Shown here: positions 25,837 through 34,231 of the stretch, piece after piece
How positions within the stretch are numbered: position 1 is the stretch's first letter
Layout of the letters: each line of letters starts with the position of its first letter
Assembly: GCA_018970025.1 (NCBI GenBank)
Contig: JAGWXF010000005.1
Coordinates: forward strand, 1-64,000
From: Actinomycetales bacterium
GTDB lineage: Bacteria; Actinomycetota; Actinomycetes; S36-B12
Length of the DNA stretch: 64,000 nt
Direction: 5' to 3'
The notes under the pieces: generated by a model
The model's database searches: none
Told to the model about the DNA's origin: nothing
What the model saw: the letters and a program-made list of their open reading frames with translations, nothing else
Program-made: the position numbers and the translations under genes

Positions 25837-26979
25837 ATGGCCAAGCGGAATGACGCGATCGACCCCCTGCGCCGGCCCCCGGCACCGCAGCCCTATCCCA
25901 CGCCCGATGCCGTCTCCATGCAGTTCCGCAGGATCGGCGGCTACGCCTGGCGCCTGATCGCCATCGGGGTGGTGGTCTGGGGCCTGGTGATCCTGGTCAA
26001 GCCGCTGCAGACCCTGATGATGGCCCTGTTCTTCGCGCTCCTGACCGCGGCCTGGCTGATGCCGCTGACGAACCTGCTGGCCCGTAAGCTGCCCAGGCCC
26101 CTGGCCGCAGTGCTCTCGCTGCTGGCATTCGTCCTCGCCATCGCCCTGGTCCTGGTCTTCATCGGCGTGCAGGCCGTCAACCAGTGGGACGGGATCGGCA
26201 GGGCTCTCACCGATGGCGTCGAGAGCCTCAACCTCTGGCTGCAGCAGGGCCCGCTGGGGATGCCCGAGGCCGACGTGAGCTCTGCCTATCAGTCGGCGGT
26301 GACCTTCATCCAGTCCTCGGGCGGCAATATCGCCCTGGGCGTCCTCAGCGGGCTGAGCAGCATCGTCAGCTTGGCCACTGCCGCCGCAGCTGCCCTGTTC
26401 GTGCTGCTGTTCCTGCTCATCGAGCCGCACCGGATGTTTGGCTGGACGGTGCGCTGGATGCCAGCCCGCAACCGAGAGGTCATCGGCTCCTCGATCCGCA
26501 TCGGGTGGATGGCGTTCTCCCAGTACTCCGTCGGGGTGCTGCTGGTCGCGCTGAGCAATGCGATCGTGGTGACGATCGCCCTGCTCATCATGGGGGTGCC
26601 GCTTGCGATCCCGCTCGGCGTCATCGTCTTCTTCGGCGCCTTCATCCCGTACATCGGGGCTCCGGTGGCGATGCTCCTGGCGGCCTTCGTCGCGCTGGTC
26701 ACCGACGGGGTGCTCGCCGGCACCATCGTCATCGTGCTGATCTTCGTGATCGGCCAGCTCGAGGGGAACGTCCTGCAGCCCCTGATCATGGGCAAGTCGG
26801 TGAACCTGCACCCGGTCTCCATCGTGCTGGTCACGGCTATCTTCGCCGCCTACTTTGGCCTGCTCGGGGCCCTGGTCGGGGTGCCGATCACGGCCTCTAT
26901 ATATGGCGTCATGAAGTACCTGCGGGCGCCGATCGACCCGTCGCCGGATGACGCGCTGCCGGATGACGCGCTGCAGTGA
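25837..26979 (+). CDS. AI-2E/PerM-family membrane protein
   Basis: A 380-residue integral membrane protein of the AI-2E transporter (PerM, UPF0118) family. Membrane segments occur near the N-terminus (LIAIGVVVWGLVILV, MMALFFALLTAAWLMPL) and again in the conserved C-terminal half, which has the family block FIPYIGAPVAMLLAAFVAL and GQLEGNVLQPLIMGKSVNLH. Members include exporters of autoinducer-2 and Na+/H+ antiporters; the substrate is not clear. ATG 25837 follows GAAGGA. The C-terminus has a short PDDAL repeat. Confidence 0.85.
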   Translation: MAKRNDAIDPLRRPPAPQPYPTPDAVSMQFRRIGGYAWRLIAIGVVVWGLVILVKPLQTLMMALFFALLTAAWLMPLTNLLARKLPRPLAAVLSLLAFVLAIALVLVFIGVQAVNQWDGIGRALTDGVESLNLWLQQGPLGMPEADVSSAYQSAVTFIQSSGGNIALGVLSGLSSIVSLATAAAAALFVLLFLLIEPHRMFGWTVRWMPARNREVIGSSIRIGWMAFSQYSVGVLLVALSNAIVVTIALLIMGVPLAIPLGVIVFFGAFIPYIGAPVAMLLAAFVALVTDGVLAGTIVIVLIFVIGQLEGNVLQPLIMGKSVNLHPVSIVLVTAIFAAYFGLLGALVGVPITASIYGVMKYLRAPIDPSPDDALPDDALQ

Positions 26980-27041
26980 CGCTCCCGACAAGGGCTAGCG
27001 CGCCTTGACCGGTCGATTCCGCGACTGACCGACGCGTGCCC

Positions 27042-27071
27042 TTGACGGCTGTCAGGGGGAGGGTCTAACGT
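27042..27071 (+). promoter_or_regulatory. Promoter of the SOS mutagenesis operon
   Basis: TTGACG (27042-27047) and TAACGT (27066-27071) are spaced by 18 bases and resemble a housekeeping sigma promoter. The LexA box begins 12 bases after the -10 element, where bound repressor would block transcription. Confidence 0.6.
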
Positions 27072-27110
27072 ACGAGGCATGTTCGAACAGGTGTTCGAAC
27101 ATGCCTCGTA
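27071..27110. promoter_or_regulatory. LexA (SOS) box inside a 40-bp perfect palindrome
   Basis: TCGAACAGGTGTTCGA at 27083-27098 fits the actinobacterial LexA box (TCGAAC-N4-GTTCGA) exactly. Around it the symmetry continues: 19-bp arms (27071-27089 and 27092-27110) flank GG, and one further pair (27070/27111) also matches. LexA needs only the inner 16 bp. The site should make the downstream DUF6504-HEPN-dnaE2-dinB genes DNA-damage inducible. Confidence 0.88.
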
Positions 27111-27146
27111 CCCGGATTCGCGGCTGGGTGGCGAGGCTCACTCACC

Positions 27147-27183
27147 CGCTGTCGGGCTCGCCTCGACCCCGAGCCCGACAGCG
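27147..27183 (+). other. GC-rich hairpin in the operon leader
   Basis: Arms CGCTGTCGGGCTCG (27147-27160) and CGAGCCCGACAGCG (27170-27183) form a 14-bp stem with a 9-base loop. It lies in the untranslated leader between the SOS box and the first gene and ends about 20 bases before the start. There is no U-run after it, so it is not a standard terminator; attenuation or RNA stability are possible roles. Confidence 0.5.
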
Positions 27184-27209
27184 TGGGTGGTCGGAGAGGG
27201 GCGGTGCTG

Positions 27210-27518
27210 GTGAGTCGCCGCCCCCGATCCGGCAGGTTCTTGCGGGTTGAGGTCGATAGCACGGGAGCGCCGGTCGGGTTCCGCTGGCGGGGTCGATGGC
27301 ATGCGGTGCGCACCGTGCATGCGCACTGGGTCGAGGCTGGCTCGTGGTGGAGCGATGGCGCACCGCGATCAGGCCAATCACTGGGGTCGAGTGCCGGATG
27401 GACGTCTGCGAGGCGTCGCATCTGGCGGGTCGAGGCAACGGCACGCACTGGCCAGGTCGGCGCATATGACCTGGCATCGGGTGCTGACGGATGGCAACTA
27501 CTGCAGGTCATGGACTAG
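27210..27518 (+). CDS. DUF6504 family protein
   Basis: A 102-residue protein starting MSRRPRSGRFLRVEV. Conserved-looking blocks are GFRWRGRWHAVRTVHAHWVEAGSW and the C-terminal WRVEATARTG with LLQVMD. It resembles DUF6504 proteins, which are found beside DnaE2 and Y-family polymerase genes in actinobacteria; their role is not established. The fold looks like a small Trp-rich beta domain. GTG 27210 is preferred, with GTG 27204 closer to GGAGAGG also possible. It is the first gene after the LexA box. Confidence 0.72.
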   Translation: MSRRPRSGRFLRVEVDSTGAPVGFRWRGRWHAVRTVHAHWVEAGSWWSDGAPRSGQSLGSSAGWTSARRRIWRVEATARTGQVGAYDLASGADGWQLLQVMD

Positions 27519-27550
27519 CGGGTCGACCACTACCAGTGAGGAGATGGATG

Positions 27551-28021
27551 ATGAGTATCCAGTCTGGCGCGCGCCTGCGCGAGGTCCCTGCCCGTGACCG
27601 TGGCATGGGCGTCGTGCCCCTGGCAGCGTGCGAGCTGATGGCCTCGGCGCGTCGCAGCCTGACCGAGGCAACCCTGGCAGGGACCCCGCATGAGCGGTAC
27701 GCCTCCGCGCATCTGTCTGCGCTCCGGGCAGCGGCAGCGGTCCTTGCTGCCCGTTCCTGCCCGCAGGGCAAGCGCAGGGCTCGGGTGCGAAGTGTCTGGG
27801 CAGTACTCCCGGAGACCGCAGCGGAGTTCAGCGAGTGGGCGGCATTCTTCGCGGCTGGCGCCCGCAAGCGCGCTTCTGCAGAGGCGGGCATCCCATGCGT
27901 CACCCATCGTGAGGCCGACGACCTAGTTCGTGATGCCGACGCGTTCATCGCTCGCGTGAGCGCATTCCTTGGCTTGCCCCACCAGTCGATGCTGATCGCC
28001 GGGCTCCGCCACACCGGTTGA
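27551..28021 (+). CDS. SAV_6107-family HEPN domain protein
   Basis: A 156-residue helical protein. Helices are visible in ACELMASARRSLTEA, YASAHLSALRAAAAVLAARSC and VWAVLPETAAEFSEWAAFFAAGARKRA, the pattern of SAV_6107-type HEPN proteins encoded next to DinB or DnaE2 genes in actinobacteria. HEPN folds are often RNases or partners of nucleotidyltransferases, but no clear R-x4-6-H catalytic motif stands out, so catalysis is doubtful. ATG 27551 has GAGGAG seven bases upstream; ATG 27548 is adjacent. Confidence 0.72.
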   Translation: MSIQSGARLREVPARDRGMGVVPLAACELMASARRSLTEATLAGTPHERYASAHLSALRAAAAVLAARSCPQGKRRARVRSVWAVLPETAAEFSEWAAFFAAGARKRASAEAGIPCVTHREADDLVRDADAFIARVSAFLGLPHQSMLIAGLRHTG

Positions 28022-28033
28022 TCGGCGCTCGAC

Positions 28034-28059
28034 GCCGACCGAGGCCCCCGGCGGTCGGC
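28034..28059 (+). other. Stem-loop after the HEPN gene
   Basis: GCCGACCG (28034-28041) pairs with CGGTCGGC (28052-28059) around a 10-base loop. It follows the HEPN stop codon by 13 bases and could act as a weak terminator or processing site, but there is no U-run. Confidence 0.4.
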
Positions 28060-28065
28060 TTCGCG

Positions 28066-28153
28066 GCGGCCGCCAGTTCGTGATCATCCCTGTCGTCCGT
28101 GATGGCGCCTTCGTCGCCGTCCGTCGGCGATGACGTCGACGACTGGCGGCCGC
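28066..28153 (+). other. Paired arms in the dnaE2 leader
   Basis: GCGGCCGCCAGT (28066-28077) is exactly complementary to 28142-28153. The 64 bases between hold a smaller TCGCCG/CGGCGA stem. The structure lies directly upstream of the dnaE2 ribosome binding site (AGGAAGG), so it may shape polymerase expression separately from the first two genes. Confidence 0.4.
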
Positions 28154-28186
28154 TGCCTCACCCACTCACCAGGAAGGCACGACCAG

Positions 28187-31100
28187 ATGTCTACTCCCTA
28201 TGACCCGAGGCCACACGACCAGAAGCTTCTCCCGACTCACGCCCGCACTGCCGGTGCGCGGCCTGAGTGGCCCCACCTGCGGGTTGCCTCGCATGCATCG
28301 CTGCAGTACGGCACGGCATCACCGCAGCGCATCGCCGAGCGAGCTGCGGCTGACGGCCATCGGATGATCGCACTCACCGATCGAGACGGCGTCTACGGTG
28401 CCGTGCAGTGGGCACAGGCCTGTCATGCGCACGGGATCGCGCCGATCATCGGCGTCGACCTCGCCACTGAGGAGGTTATCCCGCGGTCGACGGCCGCCCG
28501 GGCCGCGAAGCGACGTACTCCTGCGCACGGAGGTCGCTGGATCGACGAGCGGCAGCCGCGGGTCGTGCTCCTGGCCCAGGGCGCGAGCGGGTGGGCCTCG
28601 CTGTGCCGGGTGGTATCTGCTGCGCATGGCAGTCACGCTGACCGGGGCAGGCCCTGGCTTCGGCTGGCCGATCTCGCCGAGCACGCCCATGGGCTCATCG
28701 CCCTCCTCGGATCGGACTCCGAAGTCGGCTGGCACATCGCTGCCCGGCACGGCCAGGCAGCATCAGATGCCCTGGCTCGCTGGCAGTCGGCCATGGGGCC
28801 CGGGCGACTGTGCATCGCCGTCGGCAGTCACCGAACCGAGCCATCCCACCATGCATCGACGGCCCAGGCGGCCCGCGCATGGCAGTGGGCCAGATCCCAG
28901 GGCGTCCCGGTCGTCCTGGCCAGCCCAGTTCGATACGTGGAGTCATCCGATGCCCGTATTGCCGATGTCCTCGATGCTGCACGCAGGCTCATTCCCGTCT
29001 CGTCTCCCATGGTCGAGCGGAACAACGGCGAGGCCGACCTCAAGGCCCCACCGGCCCTTGCCGCACTCGCCGAGGACATCGCGACGGCTGCAGGGGAATC
29101 CGCATCCGATCTCCTGCGGGCCACCTGCGCACTGGCGGATGCCTGCGTGATCGACCCGGTACGCGATATGGGCATCGGATCCGTCGTGGTCCCCGAGCTC
29201 GATGTCCTCCTCGGCCGGCCGGTGCCGACCGATGCCGATGCCGTCATCCGCCAGGCGCATGCGCTGCTCGAGCAGCGGTGCCGTGACCGCATCGATCATC
29301 GCTACCCCCAGGGGAGCCGGTCGGTCGTGGAGCGACGGCTTGCCGACGAGCTGCAGGCCGTCTCCGCCCTTGGCTTCGCCGGCTACTTCCTGACGGTCGC
29401 CGAGGTCGTCGAGATGATCAAGGCGCATGGGATCCGGGTGGCAGCCCGGGGGTCCGGTGCCGGCAGCCTGATCACCTACCTGCTCGGCATCAGCGGAGTT
29501 GATCCCATCGCCCACGGGCTGCTCATGGAGCGCTTCATGTCGCCATTGCGGCGTGCGCTGCCGGACATCGACATCGATGTCGAGTCAGCCAGGCGACTTG
29601 AGGCCTATGACCTCATCTACCAGCGGTTCGGCCCGCAGCGGGTTGCCTGCGTCTCCATGGCGGAGACCTATCGGGTTCGCCATGCGGTGCGTGACGTAGG
29701 CGCGGCGCTGGGCTTCCCGCCGGGGGAGACCGATGCATTCGCCAAGGCCTTCCCGCATGTCCGTGCCCGCGACGCCCGGGCTGCGCTGCAGGACCTTCCC
29801 GAGCTGCGCCGCAGCGGCTTCGGCCGGATGGCCGCTGAGGGCAGGCTCGATGGATTCCTGTCCCTGGTCGAGTCGCTCGACGGGCTGCCGCGCCACATCG
29901 CGATGCATCCATGCGGAGTCCTGCTGTCGGATGCCTCCCTCCTGGACCGGACTGCCGTGGAGCCAAGTGCCGGGGGATACCCGATGAGCCAGTTCGACAA
30001 GGGCGACGTCGAGACCATGGGCCTGCTCAAGCTCGACGTGCTCGGCGTGCGCATGCAGTCATCGATCGCCCATGCCCTGGCGGAGGTGAGGCGGACGACC
30101 GATCCGGATGGGGTGGACATCGATGCCATCCGGCTCGACGACCCGGCGACCTTCGAGCTGATCCGCTCGACGAAGACCCTGGGCTGCTTCCAGATCGAGT
30201 CACCTGGCCAGCGCGAGCTCATCGGCAAGTTCGCGCCGGAGACCTTCGGCGACATCATCATCGACATCTCGCTGTTCCGCCCGGGGCCGGTGAAGTCTGA
30301 CATGGTCACGCCGTTTCTTCGGGCGCGGCAGGGATGGGCGCAGCCGCAGTACCTCCACCCGGACCTGCAGGAGATCCTCGAGGAGACCTACGGCGTGGTG
30401 GTCTTCCACGAGCAGGTACTGCGCATCATCGAGCGGATGACCGGATGCACGCTCGCCGAGGCAGATGAGACCCGGCGGGCGATGAACACCCCTGACGGCA
30501 TCGCTGACGTGCGCGCCTGGTTCTACCCCGCGGCCATTCGCCGTGGCTATGACCTGCAGACCGTCGAGCGAGTGTGGGACGTCCTTCGCTCGTTCGCGTC
30601 CTTCGGGTTCTGCAAGGCCCATGCCGCTGCCTTCGCGCTGCCGACGTACCAGTCCGCGTGGCTGAAGGCCCATCATCCAGCGGCCTTCTTCGCCGGCATC
30701 CTCACCCATGACCCGGGCATGTATCCCAAGAGGCTGATCCTCGACGACGCACGCCTGTTCGGGGTAGCCGTCCTCGGCCCGGATATCAATCGATCGCGCG
30801 ACGCCTACCTCGTGGAACGCATTGGCTCACGAGAGGGGATCCGCCTCCCGTTGAGCGAGGTGAAGGGGATCTCGGCGGATGAGGTTGCCGGCATCGTGGC
30901 CGGCCAGCCGTACGCATCCCTTGCCGACGCATGGAATCGGGCAGGCATGTCACGTCCGACTGCCGAGGGGCTCGTGGTGACCGGCGCATTCGACTCCATG
31001 TACGGGTTCGGGATGCACGGCCGGGATTCCCAGGGCCGGCCGATGGGGTATCGAGTCGGACGCCGCGGGCAGTTGACACGGCGTGACCTGCTGCTGCAGG

Positions 31101-31858
31101 TCGTGGAACTCGACCGGCGATCCCGCGTGAGCCGGGCGGGCACATCGCAGCTGATCCTCGATCTCGGCGATGATCCGGCAGCCCAGCCGCCATCAGGGCT
31201 GCCGGAGATGAGCGATGCCGATCGCGTGCGGGCGGAGATCGACGTGCTGGGCATGGATGTCAGCCACCATGTGCTGGCATTCCACGAGGAGATGCTCGCC
31301 CAGCTCGGCGTTACCCGCGCCAGTGGCCTGCTCTCCTGCAGGTCCGGGCAGGACATCCTCATCGCCGGGGTGAAGGTCGCAACGCAGACCCCGCCGATCC
31401 GCTCCGGTCGGCGCGTGGTGTTCGTCACGATCGACGATGCGACTGGGCCGATCGACGCGACCTTCTTTGAGGATGCGCAGCAGTCCTATGCCGGCACCGT
31501 CTTCCAGGGGTGGATCCTGCTGATTCGCGGCCAGGTGCGCCGGACGGGACCACGGGGTGTCTCCATCCGCGCAACCGGATGCTGGGACCTCGGGGTCATC
31601 CGGGACCTGTGGGCTGATCAGGGGCCTGCCGGGGTGCTGCAGCTGATCGAAGCGGATCAGCCGTCAAGCCAGGAGGGCAATGACGCCGGGCGCCGCCGAG
31701 TGCTCGTCCATGCCAGCGGATTCCGGCAGTCGCCATATGCGGATATCCGGCCGGCGGGTTCGATGCTGCCTGGCACGGACCGTGCCAGGCGGGCCAGTGA
31801 TCCGCACCGGGCTCCGGCCAAGCTCTGGCATAGCAGCCCGGGCAGTAGTGGCTGGTAG
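28187..31858 (+). CDS. dnaE2: Error-prone DNA polymerase III alpha subunit, DnaE2-like
   Basis: A 1223-residue C-family polymerase. The N-terminal PHP domain is degenerate: the H-x-H start seen in the replicative copy in this window is replaced by VASHASLQYG. The polymerase Asp residues are kept (PDIDID at 459-464 and LLKLDVLG), as is the finger-domain block FVSFGFCKAHA-type motif (SFASFGFCKAHAAAFALP). An OB domain follows near residues 1055-1120. Such enzymes copy damaged DNA during SOS mutagenesis. ATG 28187 has AGGAAGG. DinB starts four bases after the stop. Confidence 0.9.
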   Translation: MSTPYDPRPHDQKLLPTHARTAGARPEWPHLRVASHASLQYGTASPQRIAERAAADGHRMIALTDRDGVYGAVQWAQACHAHGIAPIIGVDLATEEVIPRSTAARAAKRRTPAHGGRWIDERQPRVVLLAQGASGWASLCRVVSAAHGSHADRGRPWLRLADLAEHAHGLIALLGSDSEVGWHIAARHGQAASDALARWQSAMGPGRLCIAVGSHRTEPSHHASTAQAARAWQWARSQGVPVVLASPVRYVESSDARIADVLDAARRLIPVSSPMVERNNGEADLKAPPALAALAEDIATAAGESASDLLRATCALADACVIDPVRDMGIGSVVVPELDVLLGRPVPTDADAVIRQAHALLEQRCRDRIDHRYPQGSRSVVERRLADELQAVSALGFAGYFLTVAEVVEMIKAHGIRVAARGSGAGSLITYLLGISGVDPIAHGLLMERFMSPLRRALPDIDIDVESARRLEAYDLIYQRFGPQRVACVSMAETYRVRHAVRDVGAALGFPPGETDAFAKAFPHVRARDARAALQDLPELRRSGFGRMAAEGRLDGFLSLVESLDGLPRHIAMHPCGVLLSDASLLDRTAVEPSAGGYPMSQFDKGDVETMGLLKLDVLGVRMQSSIAHALAEVRRTTDPDGVDIDAIRLDDPATFELIRSTKTLGCFQIESPGQRELIGKFAPETFGDIIIDISLFRPGPVKSDMVTPFLRARQGWAQPQYLHPDLQEILEETYGVVVFHEQVLRIIERMTGCTLAEADETRRAMNTPDGIADVRAWFYPAAIRRGYDLQTVERVWDVLRSFASFGFCKAHAAAFALPTYQSAWLKAHHPAAFFAGILTHDPGMYPKRLILDDARLFGVAVLGPDINRSRDAYLVERIGSREGIRLPLSEVKGISADEVAGIVAGQPYASLADAWNRAGMSRPTAEGLVVTGAFDSMYGFGMHGRDSQGRPMGYRVGRRGQLTRRDLLLQVVELDRRSRVSRAGTSQLILDLGDDPAAQPPSGLPEMSDADRVRAEIDVLGMDVSHHVLAFHEEMLAQLGVTRASGLLSCRSGQDILIAGVKVATQTPPIRSGRRVVFVTIDDATGPIDATFFEDAQQSYAGTVFQGWILLIRGQVRRTGPRGVSIRATGCWDLGVIRDLWADQGPAGVLQLIEADQPSSQEGNDAGRRRVLVHASGFRQSPYADIRPAGSMLPGTDRARRASDPHRAPAKLWHSSPGSSGW

Positions 31859-31861
31859 AGG

Positions 31862-33139
31862 ATGGCCGTCGTGAGTCGCAGCCAGGTGCGCCGGCCTACC
31901 GGCACGACGGGTCTGGGCTCCGATGATGCTGGCTGCACCATCCTGCACGTCGACATGGACGCGTTCTATGCGTCGGTGGAGCTGCGGCATCGGCCTGAGC
32001 TGCGCGGTCACCCCGTGATCGTGGGGGGAGGGCATCGCGGCGTGGTGCTCTCCGCCACGTATGAGGCACGGGCCATGGGGGTCCACTCGGCGATGCCGAT
32101 GAGCCGGGCGCGACGACTTGCACCGCAGGCCATCGTCATCGAGCCCGACCATCAGGCCTATGGCGAGGTTAGCCGCGGGGTCATGTCGATCTTCGAGACG
32201 ATCACCCCCCTGGTCGAGCCATTGAGCCTGGACGAGGCATTCCTGGACGTCTCCGGCAGCCTGCGGAGGCTGGGCACCCCGAAGGCGATCGGCGAGTTGA
32301 TCCGGGCACGGGTGGAAGACGAGCAGCAGATCACCTGCTCGGTGGGCGTCGCCACCACCAAGTTCGTCGCGAAGCTGGCATCTACCCGGATCAAGCCCGA
32401 TGGCCTGCTCGTCGTGCCAGCCGACCAGGTCATTGCCTTCCTGCACCCGCTGCCCGTCGGCGCCCTGTGGGGTGTCGGGGAGCGAACCGAGGAGCAACTG
32501 GCGCGTCTGGGCCTGAGAACTGTCGCGGACCTCGCTCACACCCCGGTCCAGACCCTGCAGCGTGCGCTCGGCCAGGCGATCGGAACCCATCTCCACGACC
32601 TGGCATGGGGTCGCGACCCGCGTCCGGTCGTGCCCCAGGCCCCGGATAAGAGCATCGGTGCGGAGGAGACCTTCGATACTGACGTCGACGATGCGGCGAT
32701 CATCCATGCGCATCTGCTTCGGCTGGCCGATCAGGTCGGTGCACGCATGCGGCGTGCTGGGTATGCCGGGCGGACCGTCCAGCTGAAGGTGCGATTCGCT
32801 GACTTCTCGACGCTCACCAGGTCTCGAACCCTCATCGCGCCCACCGACGTGACCAAGGAGATCTACGACACGGCCAGGGCCATGTTCGATGCCCTCGGCC
32901 TAGAGCGGGTGCGTATCCGACTCGTGGGCGTACGCATGGAGGGCCTGGCGGACGGGTCCGGCGTCGCCCAGCAACTGGCACTGGGCCAGTCGGAGCATGT
33001 CCGCCGTGATGCGGAAGTCGCGGTCGATGCCCTGCGGGCTCGATTCGGACGGTCCGCAGTCCGGCCGGCCCGGCTGGTCGATCTCGAGGGAGCCGATCAG
33101 CCGCCTCGTCGTGATGGTCAGGCCCGGTCAGGCAGCTGA
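31862..33139 (+). CDS. dinB: DNA polymerase IV (Y family)
   Basis: A 425-residue translesion polymerase. The catalytic motifs are ILHVDMDAFYASVE (about 27-40) and PLSLDEAFLDVSG (about 117-129); the YEAR block with Arg is YEARAMGVHSAMPM. The helix-hairpin-helix region follows (LWGVGERTEEQLARLG) and the little-finger domain ends before a basic tail. A canonical clamp-binding QLxLF is not obvious, though QLALGQ lies in a suitable place. It starts right after dnaE2 and likely works with it, in place of ImuB. GTG 31871 is an alternative start. Confidence 0.92.
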   Translation: MAVVSRSQVRRPTGTTGLGSDDAGCTILHVDMDAFYASVELRHRPELRGHPVIVGGGHRGVVLSATYEARAMGVHSAMPMSRARRLAPQAIVIEPDHQAYGEVSRGVMSIFETITPLVEPLSLDEAFLDVSGSLRRLGTPKAIGELIRARVEDEQQITCSVGVATTKFVAKLASTRIKPDGLLVVPADQVIAFLHPLPVGALWGVGERTEEQLARLGLRTVADLAHTPVQTLQRALGQAIGTHLHDLAWGRDPRPVVPQAPDKSIGAEETFDTDVDDAAIIHAHLLRLADQVGARMRRAGYAGRTVQLKVRFADFSTLTRSRTLIAPTDVTKEIYDTARAMFDALGLERVRIRLVGVRMEGLADGSGVAQQLALGQSEHVRRDAEVAVDALRARFGRSAVRPARLVDLEGADQPPRRDGQARSGS

Positions 33140-33252
33140 GCCAATCCCCGGCACGGGTTTCGCTTCGGGGAGCGGGCGCATATCCTTATGGAGCCGTCCT
33201 GTGCGGAGGGCCAGCCGAACCCAGAGCTGCCAGTCAGTGGAAGGAGCGTCCC

Positions 33253-33645
33253 ATGGCTCTGTCCGAGCACGAGCAGCGCCTGCTTGAGCAGATGGAGAAG
33301 GCGCTCTACGCCGAGGATCCGAAGTTCGCCACCAGCCTGCGGTCGCCGGGCCTGGGCCGTGCATCACGCGGCCGAGCTGCCCTGGGGGTCTTCGGGGTGA
33401 TTCTCGGGATGGGGGTGATGCTCGCCGGCGTTGCCGTGCCGCTGCCTGCCCTGGGCGTGCTCGGATTTGCCATCATGCTGGTCAGCGCGGTCATCGCCTA
33501 CGCCGCCTTCCGGGCCCCCGCAGCCAGCGTCGAGGGGGAGGCAGAGCAGCCAGGCCCGGCGCCGAAGCAGGCTCGGACTCGCAGTCCCTTCATGGATCGC
33601 ATGGAGGATCGCTGGCGCAAGCGCCAGGGTGAGGGCGAGCTTTAG
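33253..33645 (+). CDS. DUF3040 membrane protein
   Basis: A 130-residue protein starting MALSEHEQRLLEQMEKALYAEDPKFA, the hallmark of DUF3040, then two membrane segments (ALGVFGVILGMGVMLAGVAV and LGVLGFAIMLVSAVIAYAAF) and a basic cytoplasmic tail. A clear GGAAGGA precedes ATG 33253. DUF3040 genes commonly lie just upstream of mraZ in actinobacteria, as here (4 kb away). The function is unknown. Confidence 0.88.
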   Translation: MALSEHEQRLLEQMEKALYAEDPKFATSLRSPGLGRASRGRAALGVFGVILGMGVMLAGVAVPLPALGVLGFAIMLVSAVIAYAAFRAPAASVEGEAEQPGPAPKQARTRSPFMDRMEDRWRKRQGEGEL

Positions 33646-33671
33646 CAGCATCGTGCCTCGGCGATGACAGA

Positions 33672-34223
33672 ATGTCCGCTATGACCGCAGATGCATCCAT
33701 TCACAAGGCCCAGCTCGGCCGCTTCTTCGAGGACTACGAAGTCGGGGTGACCTATCAGCATCCATTCGGACGCACGATCAATGAAGCCGACTCGACCTGG
33801 TTCACCCTGCTGACCTGTAACACCAACCAGAATCACTTCAATGTCGACCTGGCGAAGTCCAACCCGATCACCGGTGGCCGGGTCATCGTCAACTCGGGCC
33901 TCACGGTCGCCCTCGTGCTGGGCCTATCGGTGATCGACATGAGCCAGAATGCCGTCGCGAACCTCGGCTGGACGGATATCAAGCTCACCCACCCGGTCTT
34001 CATCGGCGACACGATCTACGCCGAGTCCCTGTGCCTAGAGGCACGAGCATCGTCCTCGCGCCCGGAGATGGGCATTATCACGATGAAGACCAGGGGCCTG
34101 AATCAGGATGGTGATGAAATCGTGTCGTGGGTGCGATCCGTCATGATCCCCCGCCGCAGCAGCGGGATCGGCCAGGACTACTTCCCGGTCGCGAAGACCG
34201 GGCCGCTGACCGCGGGAGGTTGA
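33672..34223 (+). CDS. MaoC-family (hot-dog) dehydratase
   Basis: A 183-residue single hot-dog protein. GRFFEDYEVGVTYQHPFGRTINEAD is the typical N-terminus, and NQNHFNVDLAK contains the catalytic-type Asp/Asn-His pair of MaoC hydratases. VFIGDTIYAESLCLEAR is the later family block. It probably hydrates an enoyl-CoA; relatives include mesaconyl-CoA and beta-methylmalyl-CoA hydratases. ATG 33672 or ATG 33681 may be the start. No CoA-metabolism gene is adjacent. Confidence 0.82.
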   Translation: MSAMTADASIHKAQLGRFFEDYEVGVTYQHPFGRTINEADSTWFTLLTCNTNQNHFNVDLAKSNPITGGRVIVNSGLTVALVLGLSVIDMSQNAVANLGWTDIKLTHPVFIGDTIYAESLCLEARASSSRPEMGIITMKTRGLNQDGDEIVSWVRSVMIPRRSSGIGQDYFPVAKTGPLTAGG

Positions 34224-34231
34224 GCGGTCGG

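Noticed and set aside
25351-26991. A 546-residue minus-strand frame opposite the aminotransferase and PerM genes
   Set aside because: The product is a His/Asp/Gln/Arg-rich string with no domain, and the plus-strand genes are well supported.
31862-33139. ImuB rather than DinB
   Set aside because: The catalytic motifs VDMDAFY and SLDEAF are intact; ImuB proteins lack the active-site acids.
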